Below are positions 47,125 to 54,778 of a DNA stretch of 64,000 nucleotides, piece after piece. The position numbers and the translations under genes were made by a program. The stretch is taken from the NCBI GenBank assembly GCA_004193205.1, contig RZUM01000013.1:24595-88594 (forward strand), written 5' to 3'. Each line of letters opens with the position of its first letter. Position 1 is the stretch's first letter. This DNA comes from Gordonia sediminis. GTDB lineage: Bacteria; Actinomycetota; Actinomycetes; Mycobacteriales; Mycobacteriaceae. Under the pieces are notes generated by a model that was given only the letters and a program-made list of their open reading frames with translations, was not told the origin of the DNA and did not search any database.

Positions 47125-47454
47125 TCAGTCCCTGCCTGGACTTTCGCCCTTGGGCGGATGCTCGATCTTGCCTATCTGCGTTACATTGCCAAATATTCGA
47201 GCGGAGCCACTAATGGTGTTTGTAGATCGCTGGTCGCCTTCGCTAATGCCATGCTCGGAGTTAGATGATCGATCCTTCCTGTCGAGGAGTTGCATCACAA
47301 TTGCCCAAGTGGTCAAGGTGGTTCCCAAAAATAGCGCGATTATTCCGGACCACGCCGCTGCATCGTCAAAGCCAATTATCCAGAAGAAGATAGCGACCGC
47401 TGCGAGAATTGCTAAAATAATCACGATGAAGAGGCGAATGACAAATGCATTCAT
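47125..47454 (-). CDS. Two-TM protein with C-terminal RHIM/BASS-like motif (candidate effector)
   Basis: The 109-residue protein has two membrane helices, residues ~5-27 (IRLFIVIILAILAAVAIFFW) and ~35-56 (WSGIIALFLGTTLTTWAIVM), and a polar linker (~57-78). It then has NTISGSARIFGNVTQIGKIE (79-98). The core I-x-G-N-V-x-Q-I-G is shared with residues 13-20 of the downstream STAND protein. Both termini should be cytoplasmic. The gene is transcribed with the STAND gene (1-bp gap). The layout of membrane-acting N-terminus plus C-terminal amyloid motif parallels HET-S/HELLP proteins, so a membrane-damaging executor is the simplest idea. No toxin family is recognised. Confidence 0.75.
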   Translation of the reverse strand: MNAFVIRLFIVIILAILAAVAIFFWIIGFDDAAAWSGIIALFLGTTLTTWAIVMQLLDRKDRSSNSEHGISEGDQRSTNTISGSARIFGNVTQIGKIEHPPKGESPGRD

Positions 47455-47601
47455 CGGCGCTCCCTTCTTGGTGGTTGTGGCAACTGTAGCGCTACCTAGC
47501 GGTAGGCGCGAGGCCCTTCTGCGAATCGCGCGTTCGCTGCTCTCGGGCTGGTTGCACAGCGGATTGTAGCGAGGAGCCGTGGTTACCAGCGTGAATTGCT
47601 A

Positions 47602-48477
47602 TCATGAGCGCTCACCCGCGCGGCGCTTGAGTTCGGACGGGAGTCGGCCGATAACCCATGGCTCTTGGCGAAGGGTCCAGCACGAATTTGCGCTCCAATA
47701 TACGAGTAGAACGACTGGAAGGAGCAGGGAAAAAGCAATTGGAAAAAGGGGTAATCCGAATAATGCAGTGTTGCTTCTAATTCGCGACGCCTCGCTGTTC
47801 CAGGCATTTTCCGGATCGCGGGCCACTGATTCCCTGGCTCGCAAGTAAGTTGCGATCGCCGCGACGAGTGCAATCGCCATCGCGACGAAAACAATTGTGA
47901 GGCGCGAAAGGGATACCGGGGAACCCGGCTCAAAAAAGGCTTTCCACTGCGACGCTGGTTGTATCGCGAAGGACTGAAGGGGCGCTCCGAGCAGGCGCGC
48001 ATCGAGGAAGTTATTCACGTCGCCAACGGTGAAGGCGTAATTCGGTATACTTCTCGTTTCTGAAGCTGTCATACCGGGCTGCCCCATAAAAGAGCCCGTT
48101 CGGTTGAATGACGTAAGAACATGAAACGCGCCTGCGTATATCAATATGTTGGTCGGGATATGGACGAACTTCAACAGTGGGTTGAATCGGTATCTCCTCT
48201 GTAGGTCTTGCATTTTCAGAGTCATTTCAACCCGGTCGTCGCGGTGTTCTCTCCGTATGGCTTGAAGTTGAGGGCCAATCGCAATCATTAAAACGTCGGT
48301 TCGCGCCTTGATGAGGACTAGCTTCAGAAGAAGTAGTCGAACTGTGAAAACAAAAAACACTACCGCAAGCGTCCATGCGAACCCGTCGCCAGACGGGCCG
48401 TTCGGGAGAAGGTGGTCAAACAAGCTATGCCACCATGAGATTACCCACGATACGGGCCAGTAGATGAAGTCAAGCAT
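47602..48477 (-). CDS. YidC/Oxa1-family membrane insertase paralogue
   Basis: The 291-residue protein has the YidC layout: a re-entrant N-terminus (FIYWPVSWVISWWHSLF), membrane segment FAWTLAVVFFVFTVRLLLLK containing the conserved groove Arg, and a charged coiled C1 loop (PQLQAIRREHRDDRVEMTLK). Further segments follow at ~115-135, ~195-215 and ~245-265. KFVHIPTNILIYAGAFHVL matches the second conserved segment. It is shorter and more divergent than a housekeeping YidC and is isolated from rpmH/rnpA. It precedes the STAND unit on the same strand by 147 bp. It may be dedicated to inserting the small two-TM protein (inference from position only). Confidence 0.75.
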   Translation of the reverse strand: MLDFIYWPVSWVISWWHSLFDHLLPNGPSGDGFAWTLAVVFFVFTVRLLLLKLVLIKARTDVLMIAIGPQLQAIRREHRDDRVEMTLKMQDLQRRYRFNPLLKFVHIPTNILIYAGAFHVLTSFNRTGSFMGQPGMTASETRSIPNYAFTVGDVNNFLDARLLGAPLQSFAIQPASQWKAFFEPGSPVSLSRLTIVFVAMAIALVAAIATYLRARESVARDPENAWNSEASRIRSNTALFGLPLFPIAFSLLLPVVLLVYWSANSCWTLRQEPWVIGRLPSELKRRAGERS

Positions 48478-48638
48478 ACGGGCTCCTACCCAACTGATGG
48501 CGTCGCGAATCGGCTACTGGATATTATCCGGCTCTTCGCGATTTGGCTTGCATTCAAGTGTCGCGTTCGTGCCCTGACGGCGAGTCTTGCGGCGGGTGGG
48601 CGGTGGCATCTGTGAGTGGTGGCTGTCGGAATGACCGG

Positions 48639-49526
48639 CTAGAAGGTCCAGCGGTTCTGTCGGACGTCGTCAAGAAGCTTGATCGGTGCGCAGTTCTGCG
48701 TCGGTGACCGCGCAGACGAATCCCGATAGGTTCTTGGCCCAGTTGTAGAGATCATCGCCACCTCGATGCACCTCGTGCAGGACCGCGCGAACACCGCGGA
48801 CTCGGGCATCAGGAAACTGGCGGCGAAGTTGTTTGCAAGGACTTCCTCATCGACGGTTTCCCGCAGCGCGCAAAGTCCGCTGGTTCGATTAATCAGGTGC
48901 GCGACCTCATGGAACAGCGTGAACGTCCGGCCGGCACCGTTCACGATGATCAGCGGCAAGTCCGCGTGCTGCAGGGACAGTCCACGGAACGTCTCCAAAG
49001 CGATCTTGGTGGTCTGGAATACAAGAAAGCCGTGCTCCTCGGGGAACCGCGCCAGAAGCTGAACACTTGGTTGTTGCCGGACTCCGGAGGGACAAAGGCA
49101 TCTGTCAGACCGAACTGGGCCCGCAGGTCAGCCGCGATCGCCGCGAGGGTGTCCCAGGTGACAGGTCCGATGTCGGGGCGGCTCTCGGGGCGGCCACCCA
49201 GGTCGAGCATCGCATCTCTGTGCTGTTCGGCCCGCCTGATCTCCCTGACGAGCTCGGAGGGTAACTCACCGTCCTCGCGGTCCCGAAAGTCGGCGGTTTC
49301 GGGCACATCGGGTTGTTCCGGCGGTGGGGCGAAAAAGAAGCCCAGTGGACGATCCAGTTTGGCGCCGATGAGAGTGAGTTGCCGGAAGGTCGGCAACGCC
49401 TGTCCAGCTTCAAAGTCAGCGACCCGTTGTGGTTTGACGCCCAGAGCGCGCTAAGTCTTCTACTGTGACGTGACCGATCTCGCGCGCCCAGGACAGAGTC
49501 GCAGGGTTGATGGGTGCTCTCGCCAT
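48639..49526 (-). pseudogene. Frameshifted XRE-ImmA/IrrE metallopeptidase gene
   Basis: On the minus strand the ATG at 49526 starts MARAPINPATLSWAREIG, an XRE-HTH N-terminus. A frameshift near 49450 moves to VADFEAGQALPTFRQLTLIG and ADFRDREDGELPSELVREIR. A second shift near 49030 leads to RTFTLFHEVAHLINRTSGLC, which carries the zinc-binding HExxH, and EVLANNFAASFLMPESAVF. That is the usual XRE plus ImmA/IrrE architecture. With two frameshifts the gene is probably dead, unless the shifts are sequencing errors. Confidence 0.7.
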
Positions 49527-49594
49527 CGTCCAGCCTCCACTCCGTTCACCGGTTGGTGTATCCGCCAGGTCATGCTAAGGCCATTCTCCAGCCG

Positions 49595-49750
49595 TCACCG
49601 ACAATCTGCTTCGTCCCCGAGAACGAACGCATGAGCTTGGACCGCTGATGCGGCGCAGCGGCATCTGCCGGCGTTGATGACGATCACCGACCTGTCCGGA
49701 ACCCAGCGGTTGCCGGCTGCGTCTGAAGTAGTGCGAGCGACCACCACCGG
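49595..49750 (-). pseudogene. Possible 3' fragment of an unidentified gene
   Basis: The minus frame ending at 49595 reads VPDRSVIVINAGRCRCAASA then VQAHAFVLGDEADCR. It looks like the C-terminus of a protein but has no credible start before it meets the divergent antitoxin promoter. It may have been truncated when the Xre/RES pair arrived. No family is recognised. Confidence 0.25.
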
Positions 49751-49798
49751 AAGTGTACGCGGTGCACGATTCGGGAGTTCAAGGTGTACAGTTGCGCC

Positions 49799-50335
49799 AT
49801 GGCCAAGTCGACAGACGAGCAGGTCGCCACGCTGACCCGGGCCTTCGCGACCCGCCTGCAGGATCGTCTGCGGCGTGCCGAGCGTGCGGGTATCGATCTG
49901 GCGTCGGCGTTGGACGATCCGGATGCCTTGGCCGACCGGATGATCGCGGCACTGCCGCTCGGTGACCCCTTCGATGCGCTGATCGGTCCGTTCTACGACA
50001 TGCAAGGCGTCATCGGATTCGTGGGAATCACCAAGACCGCCGTCGTGAAACGAGTGCGGACCGGTCGGCTGATCGGTTGTCAGCTCGCGGATGCCAGTCG
50101 CACCTGGGTGTTCCCGACCTGGCAGTTCGGTCCAGACGCCGCGTTGATCGATGGGATGGCAGACGTGTGGGCAGAGCTGGCCGTGCACGCGGATCCGTGG
50201 ACTGCTGCTGCGTGGATGTGCAGCCCCAACCGAGGCCTCGACGATGAGACCCCCGTCGGTTGGCTGACCGACGGGCGCCGACCCGAGGAGGTCGTCGATG
50301 CGGCCCGTCGGGCGGCTGCGCGGTGGGGTGCATGA
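49799..50335 (+). CDS. Xre/MbcA-ParS-like antitoxin of a RES-type TA pair
   Basis: The 178-residue protein has a helical N-terminal region (EQVATLTRAFATRLQDRLRR), a central segment with possible HTH (GFVGITKTAVVKRVRTGRLI), and a C-terminal MbcA/ParS-type part (NRGLDDETPVGWLTDGRRPE). The 'P..WL..G..P..V' pattern is typical of antitoxins that neutralise RES toxins. The ATG at 49799 follows a TACAGT hexamer (49786-49791) by seven bases, so the transcript may be leaderless. GTGTAC half-sites occur at the promoter and about 33 bp upstream and may serve autoregulation. The stop overlaps the toxin start (ATGA). Confidence 0.78.
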   Translation: MAKSTDEQVATLTRAFATRLQDRLRRAERAGIDLASALDDPDALADRMIAALPLGDPFDALIGPFYDMQGVIGFVGITKTAVVKRVRTGRLIGCQLADASRTWVFPTWQFGPDAALIDGMADVWAELAVHADPWTAAAWMCSPNRGLDDETPVGWLTDGRRPEEVVDAARRAAARWGA

Positions 50336-50952
50336 ATCGGCAACGGCCGCACCAGAAGCCGCCGATGCGGCCACTCGACGGTTTTCCCGTCAGGACAGTT
50401 GGACCGGCGGTCGATCTCTATCGGTGTCACCGGATGACGCGCGGTCCGTGGTGGTTCGGTAGTAGCGGAGATGGGCGGTTCGATCTCGCCCCACCACGCG
50501 GATCGTGCTACCTCGCGCTGAGCGTGGCCACCGCGGTGCGCGAAGCGATCGGGCCCGAGCTCAGCGAGTTCGGTTACATCACTGCGGGATTCGCGGGCGA
50601 TCGACACGTATCACGAGTGCGGTTGCCGCGCGCACGCGACGTCGCAGATCTCACCGCGGCCGGTAGCGCCGATTTCGGGGTGACCCGAGAACTGTGCACG
50701 ATGACGCCCTACGACATCCCGCACCAGTGGGCCACGGCGTTGGCGAACGTCTCCGACGGCGTTCACTACGAGACCCGCTTCAGTACCGACCCGAATGCCA
50801 CCGCACTGGCGCTTTTCGATGCGATGGGTGATCCCGGCTGGCCCTGGCCGGGCAGGCGGGAGTCGGTCGGCCTGGCGGTCGCCGCGCGTCGGTGCGGTGT
50901 GGAGGTCAGGCAGCCGCCATCGTCGGTGACCATCGTGCCGCCGCCGGCCTGA
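50332..50952 (+). CDS. RES-domain toxin (NAD+-degrading)
   Basis: The 206-residue protein contains a RES domain: LYRCHRMTRGPWWFGSSGDG with the conserved Arg, RFDLAPPRGSCYLALSVATA with the conserved Tyr/Ser region, and VREAIGPE with the conserved Glu. Proteins of the family (e.g. MbcT of Mycobacterium tuberculosis) degrade NAD+ and stop growth. The ATG at 50332 overlaps the antitoxin stop, which indicates tight coupling. ATG 50260 in the same frame would lie within the antitoxin gene and was not chosen. Length fits the family. Confidence 0.85.
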   Translation: MNRQRPHQKPPMRPLDGFPVRTVGPAVDLYRCHRMTRGPWWFGSSGDGRFDLAPPRGSCYLALSVATAVREAIGPELSEFGYITAGFAGDRHVSRVRLPRARDVADLTAAGSADFGVTRELCTMTPYDIPHQWATALANVSDGVHYETRFSTDPNATALALFDAMGDPGWPWPGRRESVGLAVAARRCGVEVRQPPSSVTIVPPPA

Positions 50953-51143
50953 CTGGCGATCGATCTGGATCGCCAGGCGGCTCCGCGGTCGCGATATTGA
51001 TCCGGGCCAGACGAGACACGACACCCCAAGTGGCCCCCAGTGGGAAATGATAGTCTCCCCACCGATTCGATCCATGGTATCCACTCCGAGACGGGGAGAG
51101 TACTGCGATTCCCGCGCTCTCGCTAGGGGAATACCATTCATCT

Positions 51144-51752
51144 ATGACCTCTATCGCGTCGATAGCGGCGACTATGGCGATAGCATCCGCAGCCACGACT
51201 TTGCTGACGGTCCTGGTTGGGATCCCATTTACCCCCGCCAGATACTGGCAATGGCGGCTACGGAAACATCGTGAGGTCATGGATGCAATCGGTGAAGAAG
51301 CGCACCCGAATCAATACGCGGCACTAACGCCTCGAGCCACGTTCCTGGCCAACAAAGTCGCCGCCTACCACCGGGTGCCGACGGGCACAGCCACGAAGTT
51401 CATTACATGGTTGGTACTCATCGCGTTCGTCAACGTGATTATTTCCTTGATCTACCTCGTTCCCTATATTTTGGCGGCTCCGATATTATGGGCGACTGTA
51501 TTTACGCTCATTGTTGTCCAAATACTGGTTTCCTTCATTCACTCAGTGCATAGAGTTACGGTCCGTCTGCTTCATGAATACAGGGAGCGGAAGCGCTTCG
51601 TGAATGAAGGATGTGATCGGGAGTTTGTGTTGCGGGAGTATCCAACCATCCGAAAATACGACCCCTTCCTCCTTTTTATCGATGCCTATGAAAACGCGGT
51701 GGATAGAATCATCGATCATGTGTTTCGATCGAAGCCTGGACGCCGTCGCTAG
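51144..51752 (+). CDS. Hypothetical three-TM protein
   Basis: The 202-residue protein has hydrophobic segments at ~5-28, ~83-105 and ~108-130 (VNVIISLIYLVPYILAAPIL, WATVFTLIVVQILVSFIHSV). Basic patches lie after the first (RYWQWRLRKHREVMDA) and at the end (RSKPGRRR). No family is recognised. The ATG lacks a strong ribosome site. It stands alone between the TA pair and the DinB gene and has lower GC than either. Confidence 0.55.
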   Translation: MTSIASIAATMAIASAATTLLTVLVGIPFTPARYWQWRLRKHREVMDAIGEEAHPNQYAALTPRATFLANKVAAYHRVPTGTATKFITWLVLIAFVNVIISLIYLVPYILAAPILWATVFTLIVVQILVSFIHSVHRVTVRLLHEYRERKRFVNEGCDREFVLREYPTIRKYDPFLLFIDAYENAVDRIIDHVFRSKPGRRR

Positions 51753-51857
51753 ATCGTCGCTGTCCACAGCGAAAATCGCGATCGTTTGCTCGAAGGGGAT
51801 CAATGCGGTTCGGGCGCTGTCGGAACACACGTCCAGAATCCGTCGACCGACCGAGGG

Positions 51858-52520
51858 TCATTTTGCCCGCATGCGCTCCGCAAGGGTCGCGACGCCGTCG
51901 CCCGCCAGGCGGGTCAGAGCGTCGGGGCGTGCGGCCAGGGCCATCACCAGATCGATGGTGGGTCCGCTGACCTCCGGGCCGCCGCCGTACGCGAAAGTGC
52001 CATCGGTCGCTCTGAGAGTGAGGCCCTGGGACATGTCCTTGGACGGCACCGTGAAGTTCTTGCCCACGAAACACCCGGCGAGGTACTCGGTGGTCTCGAG
52101 GTCGGGTGTGGTGTCGATGCCCAACGGCACGCGGATGTCCATGCCGTGCACGATCACCTCACCCAGCCACGCCCAGGTTGGTTTCGACGGCTGGATCGAC
52201 AACTCAATGGCCTCCTGGAAATTGGCCAATGTCTCGTGCGGAGTCGTCCCGCGATACTCGAGCAGGCGTCGCGCGTTGTGTCGGTCGAAGTTGAACCGGG
52301 CGCCGAGCACACTGCGGATCCAGCGCCACCGGCCGGTGTTCGCGGCGGCCGTCAGGTGCGCCACGACATCCTCGACTGTCCACTCGCCGCAGAGCGACGG
52401 CGTCGCCCACGCGGCATCGTCAAGATCGGCGAGGTCGTCGGCCAGCCGGCGCCGCTCGGTGTGGATCCCTGCCCACACGTGTTCATCGGACCACTCCTGC
52501 ACCAACCGGTTCCCACTCAT
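51858..52520 (-). CDS. Maleylpyruvate isomerase/DinB-type mycothiol-dependent protein
   Basis: The 220-residue protein belongs to the mycothiol-dependent MDMPI/TIGR03083 group of DinB-fold proteins. It has RRRLADDLADLDDAAWATPS, the LCGEWTVEDVVAHLTAAANT signature (with metal-binding His), and a second His in WLGEVIVHGMDIRVPLG. The third family His position is not obvious by eye. The start ATG at 52520 was preferred to the ORF's extension to 52577. Substrate unknown; mycothiol use is inferred from the family and from the actinobacterial setting. Confidence 0.8.
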   Translation of the reverse strand: MSGNRLVQEWSDEHVWAGIHTERRRLADDLADLDDAAWATPSLCGEWTVEDVVAHLTAAANTGRWRWIRSVLGARFNFDRHNARRLLEYRGTTPHETLANFQEAIELSIQPSKPTWAWLGEVIVHGMDIRVPLGIDTTPDLETTEYLAGCFVGKNFTVPSKDMSQGLTLRATDGTFAYGGGPEVSGPTIDLVMALAARPDALTRLAGDGVATLAERMRAK

Positions 52521-52605
52521 CCGCGCCTCCTCGAAACCTTGCCGGCTACTTCGACTCTGATTGTCGTCGAGAATCATCGGTGCGCGATCGAACGCTGCTT
52601 GCTGT

Positions 52606-52654
52606 TCAGTACAAGGGAATGTTCAATATTACTGAACATGGTGATACTCTGAAC
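52606..52654 (+). promoter_or_regulatory. Promoter and operator of the AbiEi-like gene
   Basis: The palindrome tgttcaatattactgaaca (52619-52637) overlaps the promoter. Related half-sites are tgttcagtac around 52605-52614 and ctctgaaca around 52646-52654. GATACT (52642-52647) is a good -10, and the GTG start follows it by nine bases. This suggests a leaderless mRNA repressed by a protein binding GTTCA/TGAAC dyads, most simply the encoded antitoxin. Confidence 0.55.
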
Positions 52655-52656
52655 AC

Positions 52657-53691
52657 GTGGACGATGGAATTCCCAGTCTGGTGGCGGACGAGGTCCAGTC
52701 ACACCTGGGAAGCTACGGCGTGCACGGAGCTTTCGGCGATCTCGTGGCAGACGAACCGATTCCGAAAGAGCTGACACTGTCCGACGGCAGGCGACTGGGC
52801 GTCGATGCGCTTTACAGCCCGAAGGTCTCGCTCCGTTCAACTCGGATCGCTGCCGATCAATCCTCGCGGCAACTACTCATCATCACGCACCACATACACC
52901 CGTCGACGGCGGAATCTCTTCGAGCGGGAGGTATCTGGTTCGCAGACGCATCCGGCAACAGCTTCCTTCGAGCGCCGAATGTGACGATCGACGTTCGCTG
53001 TCGGACGCGGTCGCGCAGGGTATCGATGGTTCGAGGTCGCGCCGCGGACACCCGCGCTACAACGCTGTTCACCCCGAAGCGGGCGCAGGTCGTCGCGGCG
53101 ATTCTGTCGACACCGGAACTGGTGGCGGCGCCACTGCGTGACATTGCCTTTCGGGCGGGCACATCGGTGGGTTTGGCCAAGAGCACGATGGATGACCTCG
53201 CCGAGGTCGGCTTCGTTGCGGCGCGGGGCACCAGCCGGCGCCCGGTGGACTTCGAACGATTGCTTGATATGTGGGTGTCTGCCTTTCCGATCGGGCTCGG
53301 AGAGTCGGTCACACTCTTCGTGGGTGAGGGCGAGCCGCATCCAACCGTGTCCGAGGGAGTAGATGTCGCCGTCAGTGGCGAGCAGGCCGTCCCCGCTCTG
53401 ATCAGACACGCGCCCACGCTGACTGCGTACGTGGAACTTGACCCGGGCGAGCGCCTTCCTGCAGCGTTCATCCGCGCAAACCGATGGCGCAAGAGCGATC
53501 TGCCCAATGTCGTCCTTCGGCGCAAGTTCTGGCGAGATCTACCCGAGTTCCGCCCCGGTTGCGCCCCGGCCCCGCTCGTGATCGCGGATCTCGTCGCCAC
53601 ACGCGACGGCCGACAGCTCGAAGCCGCGAAAGAGGTGAGGGCTGAGTGGAGCGCGTCCTCGACATTGATCGCCTCGACCACGCGGACGTAG
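52657..53691 (+). CDS. AbiEi-like antitoxin (type IV toxin-antitoxin family)
   Basis: The 344-residue protein has an N-terminal nuclease-like fold segment, LLIITHHIHPSTAESLRAGG followed by IWFADASGNSFLRAP, characteristic of AbiEi_2-type antitoxin proteins. A winged-helix part comes later (LRDIAFRAGTSVGLAKSTMD), as does a C-terminal region ending near AAKEVRAEWSASS. AbiEi proteins repress their own promoter and neutralise a nucleotidyltransferase toxin. The toxin gene would be the next one, whose start lies 46 bp before this stop; it is truncated (53646). The GTG start is directly behind the promoter, with no ribosome site. Confidence 0.65.
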   Translation: MDDGIPSLVADEVQSHLGSYGVHGAFGDLVADEPIPKELTLSDGRRLGVDALYSPKVSLRSTRIAADQSSRQLLIITHHIHPSTAESLRAGGIWFADASGNSFLRAPNVTIDVRCRTRSRRVSMVRGRAADTRATTLFTPKRAQVVAAILSTPELVAAPLRDIAFRAGTSVGLAKSTMDDLAEVGFVAARGTSRRPVDFERLLDMWVSAFPIGLGESVTLFVGEGEPHPTVSEGVDVAVSGEQAVPALIRHAPTLTAYVELDPGERLPAAFIRANRWRKSDLPNVVLRRKFWRDLPEFRPGCAPAPLVIADLVATRDGRQLEAAKEVRAEWSASSTLIASTTRT

Positions 53692-53756
53692 CAGCAGCCG
53701 TCGAGGCGATCACTGAATGCATAGCCTCGCACTCGGTGATGCTCATCGGGGAGTAG
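53646..53756 (+). pseudogene. Truncated partner gene (possible nucleotidyltransferase toxin N-terminus)
   Basis: From a GTG at 53646, preceded by AAAGAGGTGAGG, the frame reads ERVLDIDRLDHADVAAAVEA and then HSVMLIGE before a TAG at 53754. The position, overlapping the AbiEi-like gene, and the 'H.VMLIG' ending fit the start of an AbiEii-type nucleotidyltransferase, whose 'GA.ARD' region should follow. Instead, phosphatase-derived sequence begins at 53758. The gene is therefore cut off after 36 codons. Identity rests mainly on position. Confidence 0.4.
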
Positions 53757-53757
53757 G

Positions 53758-53948
53758 CGGTGCCGGTGCGGTGGAAGCCGGCGTTCACGTTGGTCGAGTT
53801 CTCGGAGTTGTCGTCGGTGGGGTCGCTTGACGAGATTCTGGGTGCGCGGGGTCGCGTCGACACCAATGCGGCGTGGCTCGACATCGCCGATCCGATGGGG
53901 CAGCCGCGGGAGGATTTCGCGCGGGTGTTTGCCGAGGTCGAGCTCTAG
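53758..53948 (+). pseudogene. C-terminal fragment of a tyrosine phosphatase gene
   Basis: The frame reads VPVRWKPAFTLVEFSELSSV, then DTNAAWLDIADPMGQPREDF and ends RVFAEVEL. It matches the end of the phosphatase at 28933 (LPVRWKRMFTLTEFAELASG; DIVDPMGRPKEEFDRVFAEI) closely. The P-loop with the catalytic Cys is absent, so it is inactive. The region just downstream encodes two small TM proteins. Confidence 0.75.
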
Positions 53949-54068
53949 TGCGGCGGGTGGTTGAGTGGGTGGCCGGGCACGCTGGTTGAGATCGTGCGCT
54001 GGCTCACTGTGGCCTTTTGCCAGCCTAATCACACGGTTTCCTCAGAAAGGTCGAGGAGTCTTGGCCGT

Positions 54069-54227
54069 ATGGAGGTCTTGACCATCGCACTCATCGTCGC
54101 GACCGTCTGGGGCGCGCTCTCGGTGGTCGTTGCGCTGGTCATCGGCCGGATGATCGCGGTGCGCGACCGACGTGAGGCCCCGCGGCCCGCAGTCAGCGGA
54201 ATGCGTGGCACCTCAGCGCGGTGTTGA
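54069..54227 (+). CDS. Small single-TM protein, family member 2
   Basis: The 52-residue protein reads MEVLTIALIVATVWGALSVV and VALVIGRMIAVRD, followed by REAPRPAV. Its N-terminal helix, G-[RK]-M turn and REAPRP match the protein at 36293. GAGGAG (54052-54057) is its ribosome site. Its function is unknown. Confidence 0.6.
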   Translation: MEVLTIALIVATVWGALSVVVALVIGRMIAVRDRREAPRPAVSGMRGTSARC

Positions 54228-54320
54228 CCGGATAGTCTGGCCGAGGGTCGGACGCGGCTGACCAGCAACGTCGCCGAGCAACTGGACTCGCTTCACGGCA
54301 GGATCAGGGACACTTGAAGT

Positions 54321-54494
54321 GTGTCGATCTGGGCCCTCGTGCTGATCGTCGCGGCCGCCTGGGTTGTGACGTCAGCACTGGTGACCCCGGTCATCGGCCG
54401 GTTTCTCGCCGGCCGGGTCCCGACAAACGACGGCGAGCCGTCCGACGTGCATTCGATCGACGAGTCGGGACGAGACGGCCGCAAAGCGAACTAG
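54321..54494 (+). CDS. Small single-TM protein, family member 3
   Basis: The 57-residue protein starts with GTG and reads VSIWALVLIVAAAWVVTSAL followed by VTPVIGRFLAGR. It shares the xSIW start, Trp in the helix and IGR turn with the members at 36293 and 54069, but its polar tail (acidic, no REAPRP) has diverged. The call rests on this similarity; no strong ribosome site is present. Confidence 0.5.
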   Translation: MSIWALVLIVAAAWVVTSALVTPVIGRFLAGRVPTNDGEPSDVHSIDESGRDGRKAN

Positions 54495-54778
54495 ACCTGG
54501 GGTCGGAACTCTCGTCGGACTGGTCGGGTGTCGGGCTCTGACCTCGGACACTGTGTCGTAATGGCCACCCAGAACGCCTTCGCGGGATAGCCCTCGCCTT
54601 CCGCGACGTCAGCCGGAGCACCTCCACGCATTCCGCTGCACACCGGGGAGTCCCACCACCTAGACCACGTCAATTCAGGGCTGGGCGCGACCTGTGGGCT
54701 AGATCACCCGCGGAGTGTACTGTCGAATATTAGTGATTCAGGAAAGAGGATATTCGTATCCAAGAAGGAGTGATCACG
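54495..54778. other. Gap upstream of the secreted protein
   Basis: No gene is seen. The stretch gttcag-like AT-rich part around 54720-54760 (gaatattagtgattcagg) probably holds the promoter of the secreted protein. Hexamers could not be assigned with confidence. Confidence 0.35.

Noticed and set aside
49595-50374. Full 259-codon minus-strand gene
   Set aside because: Most of it is antisense to the well-supported antitoxin; only the last ~50 codons look protein-like and are listed as a possible fragment.
52857-54032. 391-codon minus-strand frame across the AbiEi-like gene
   Set aside because: Composition is typical of shadow frames and the plus-strand gene carries family motifs and a promoter.
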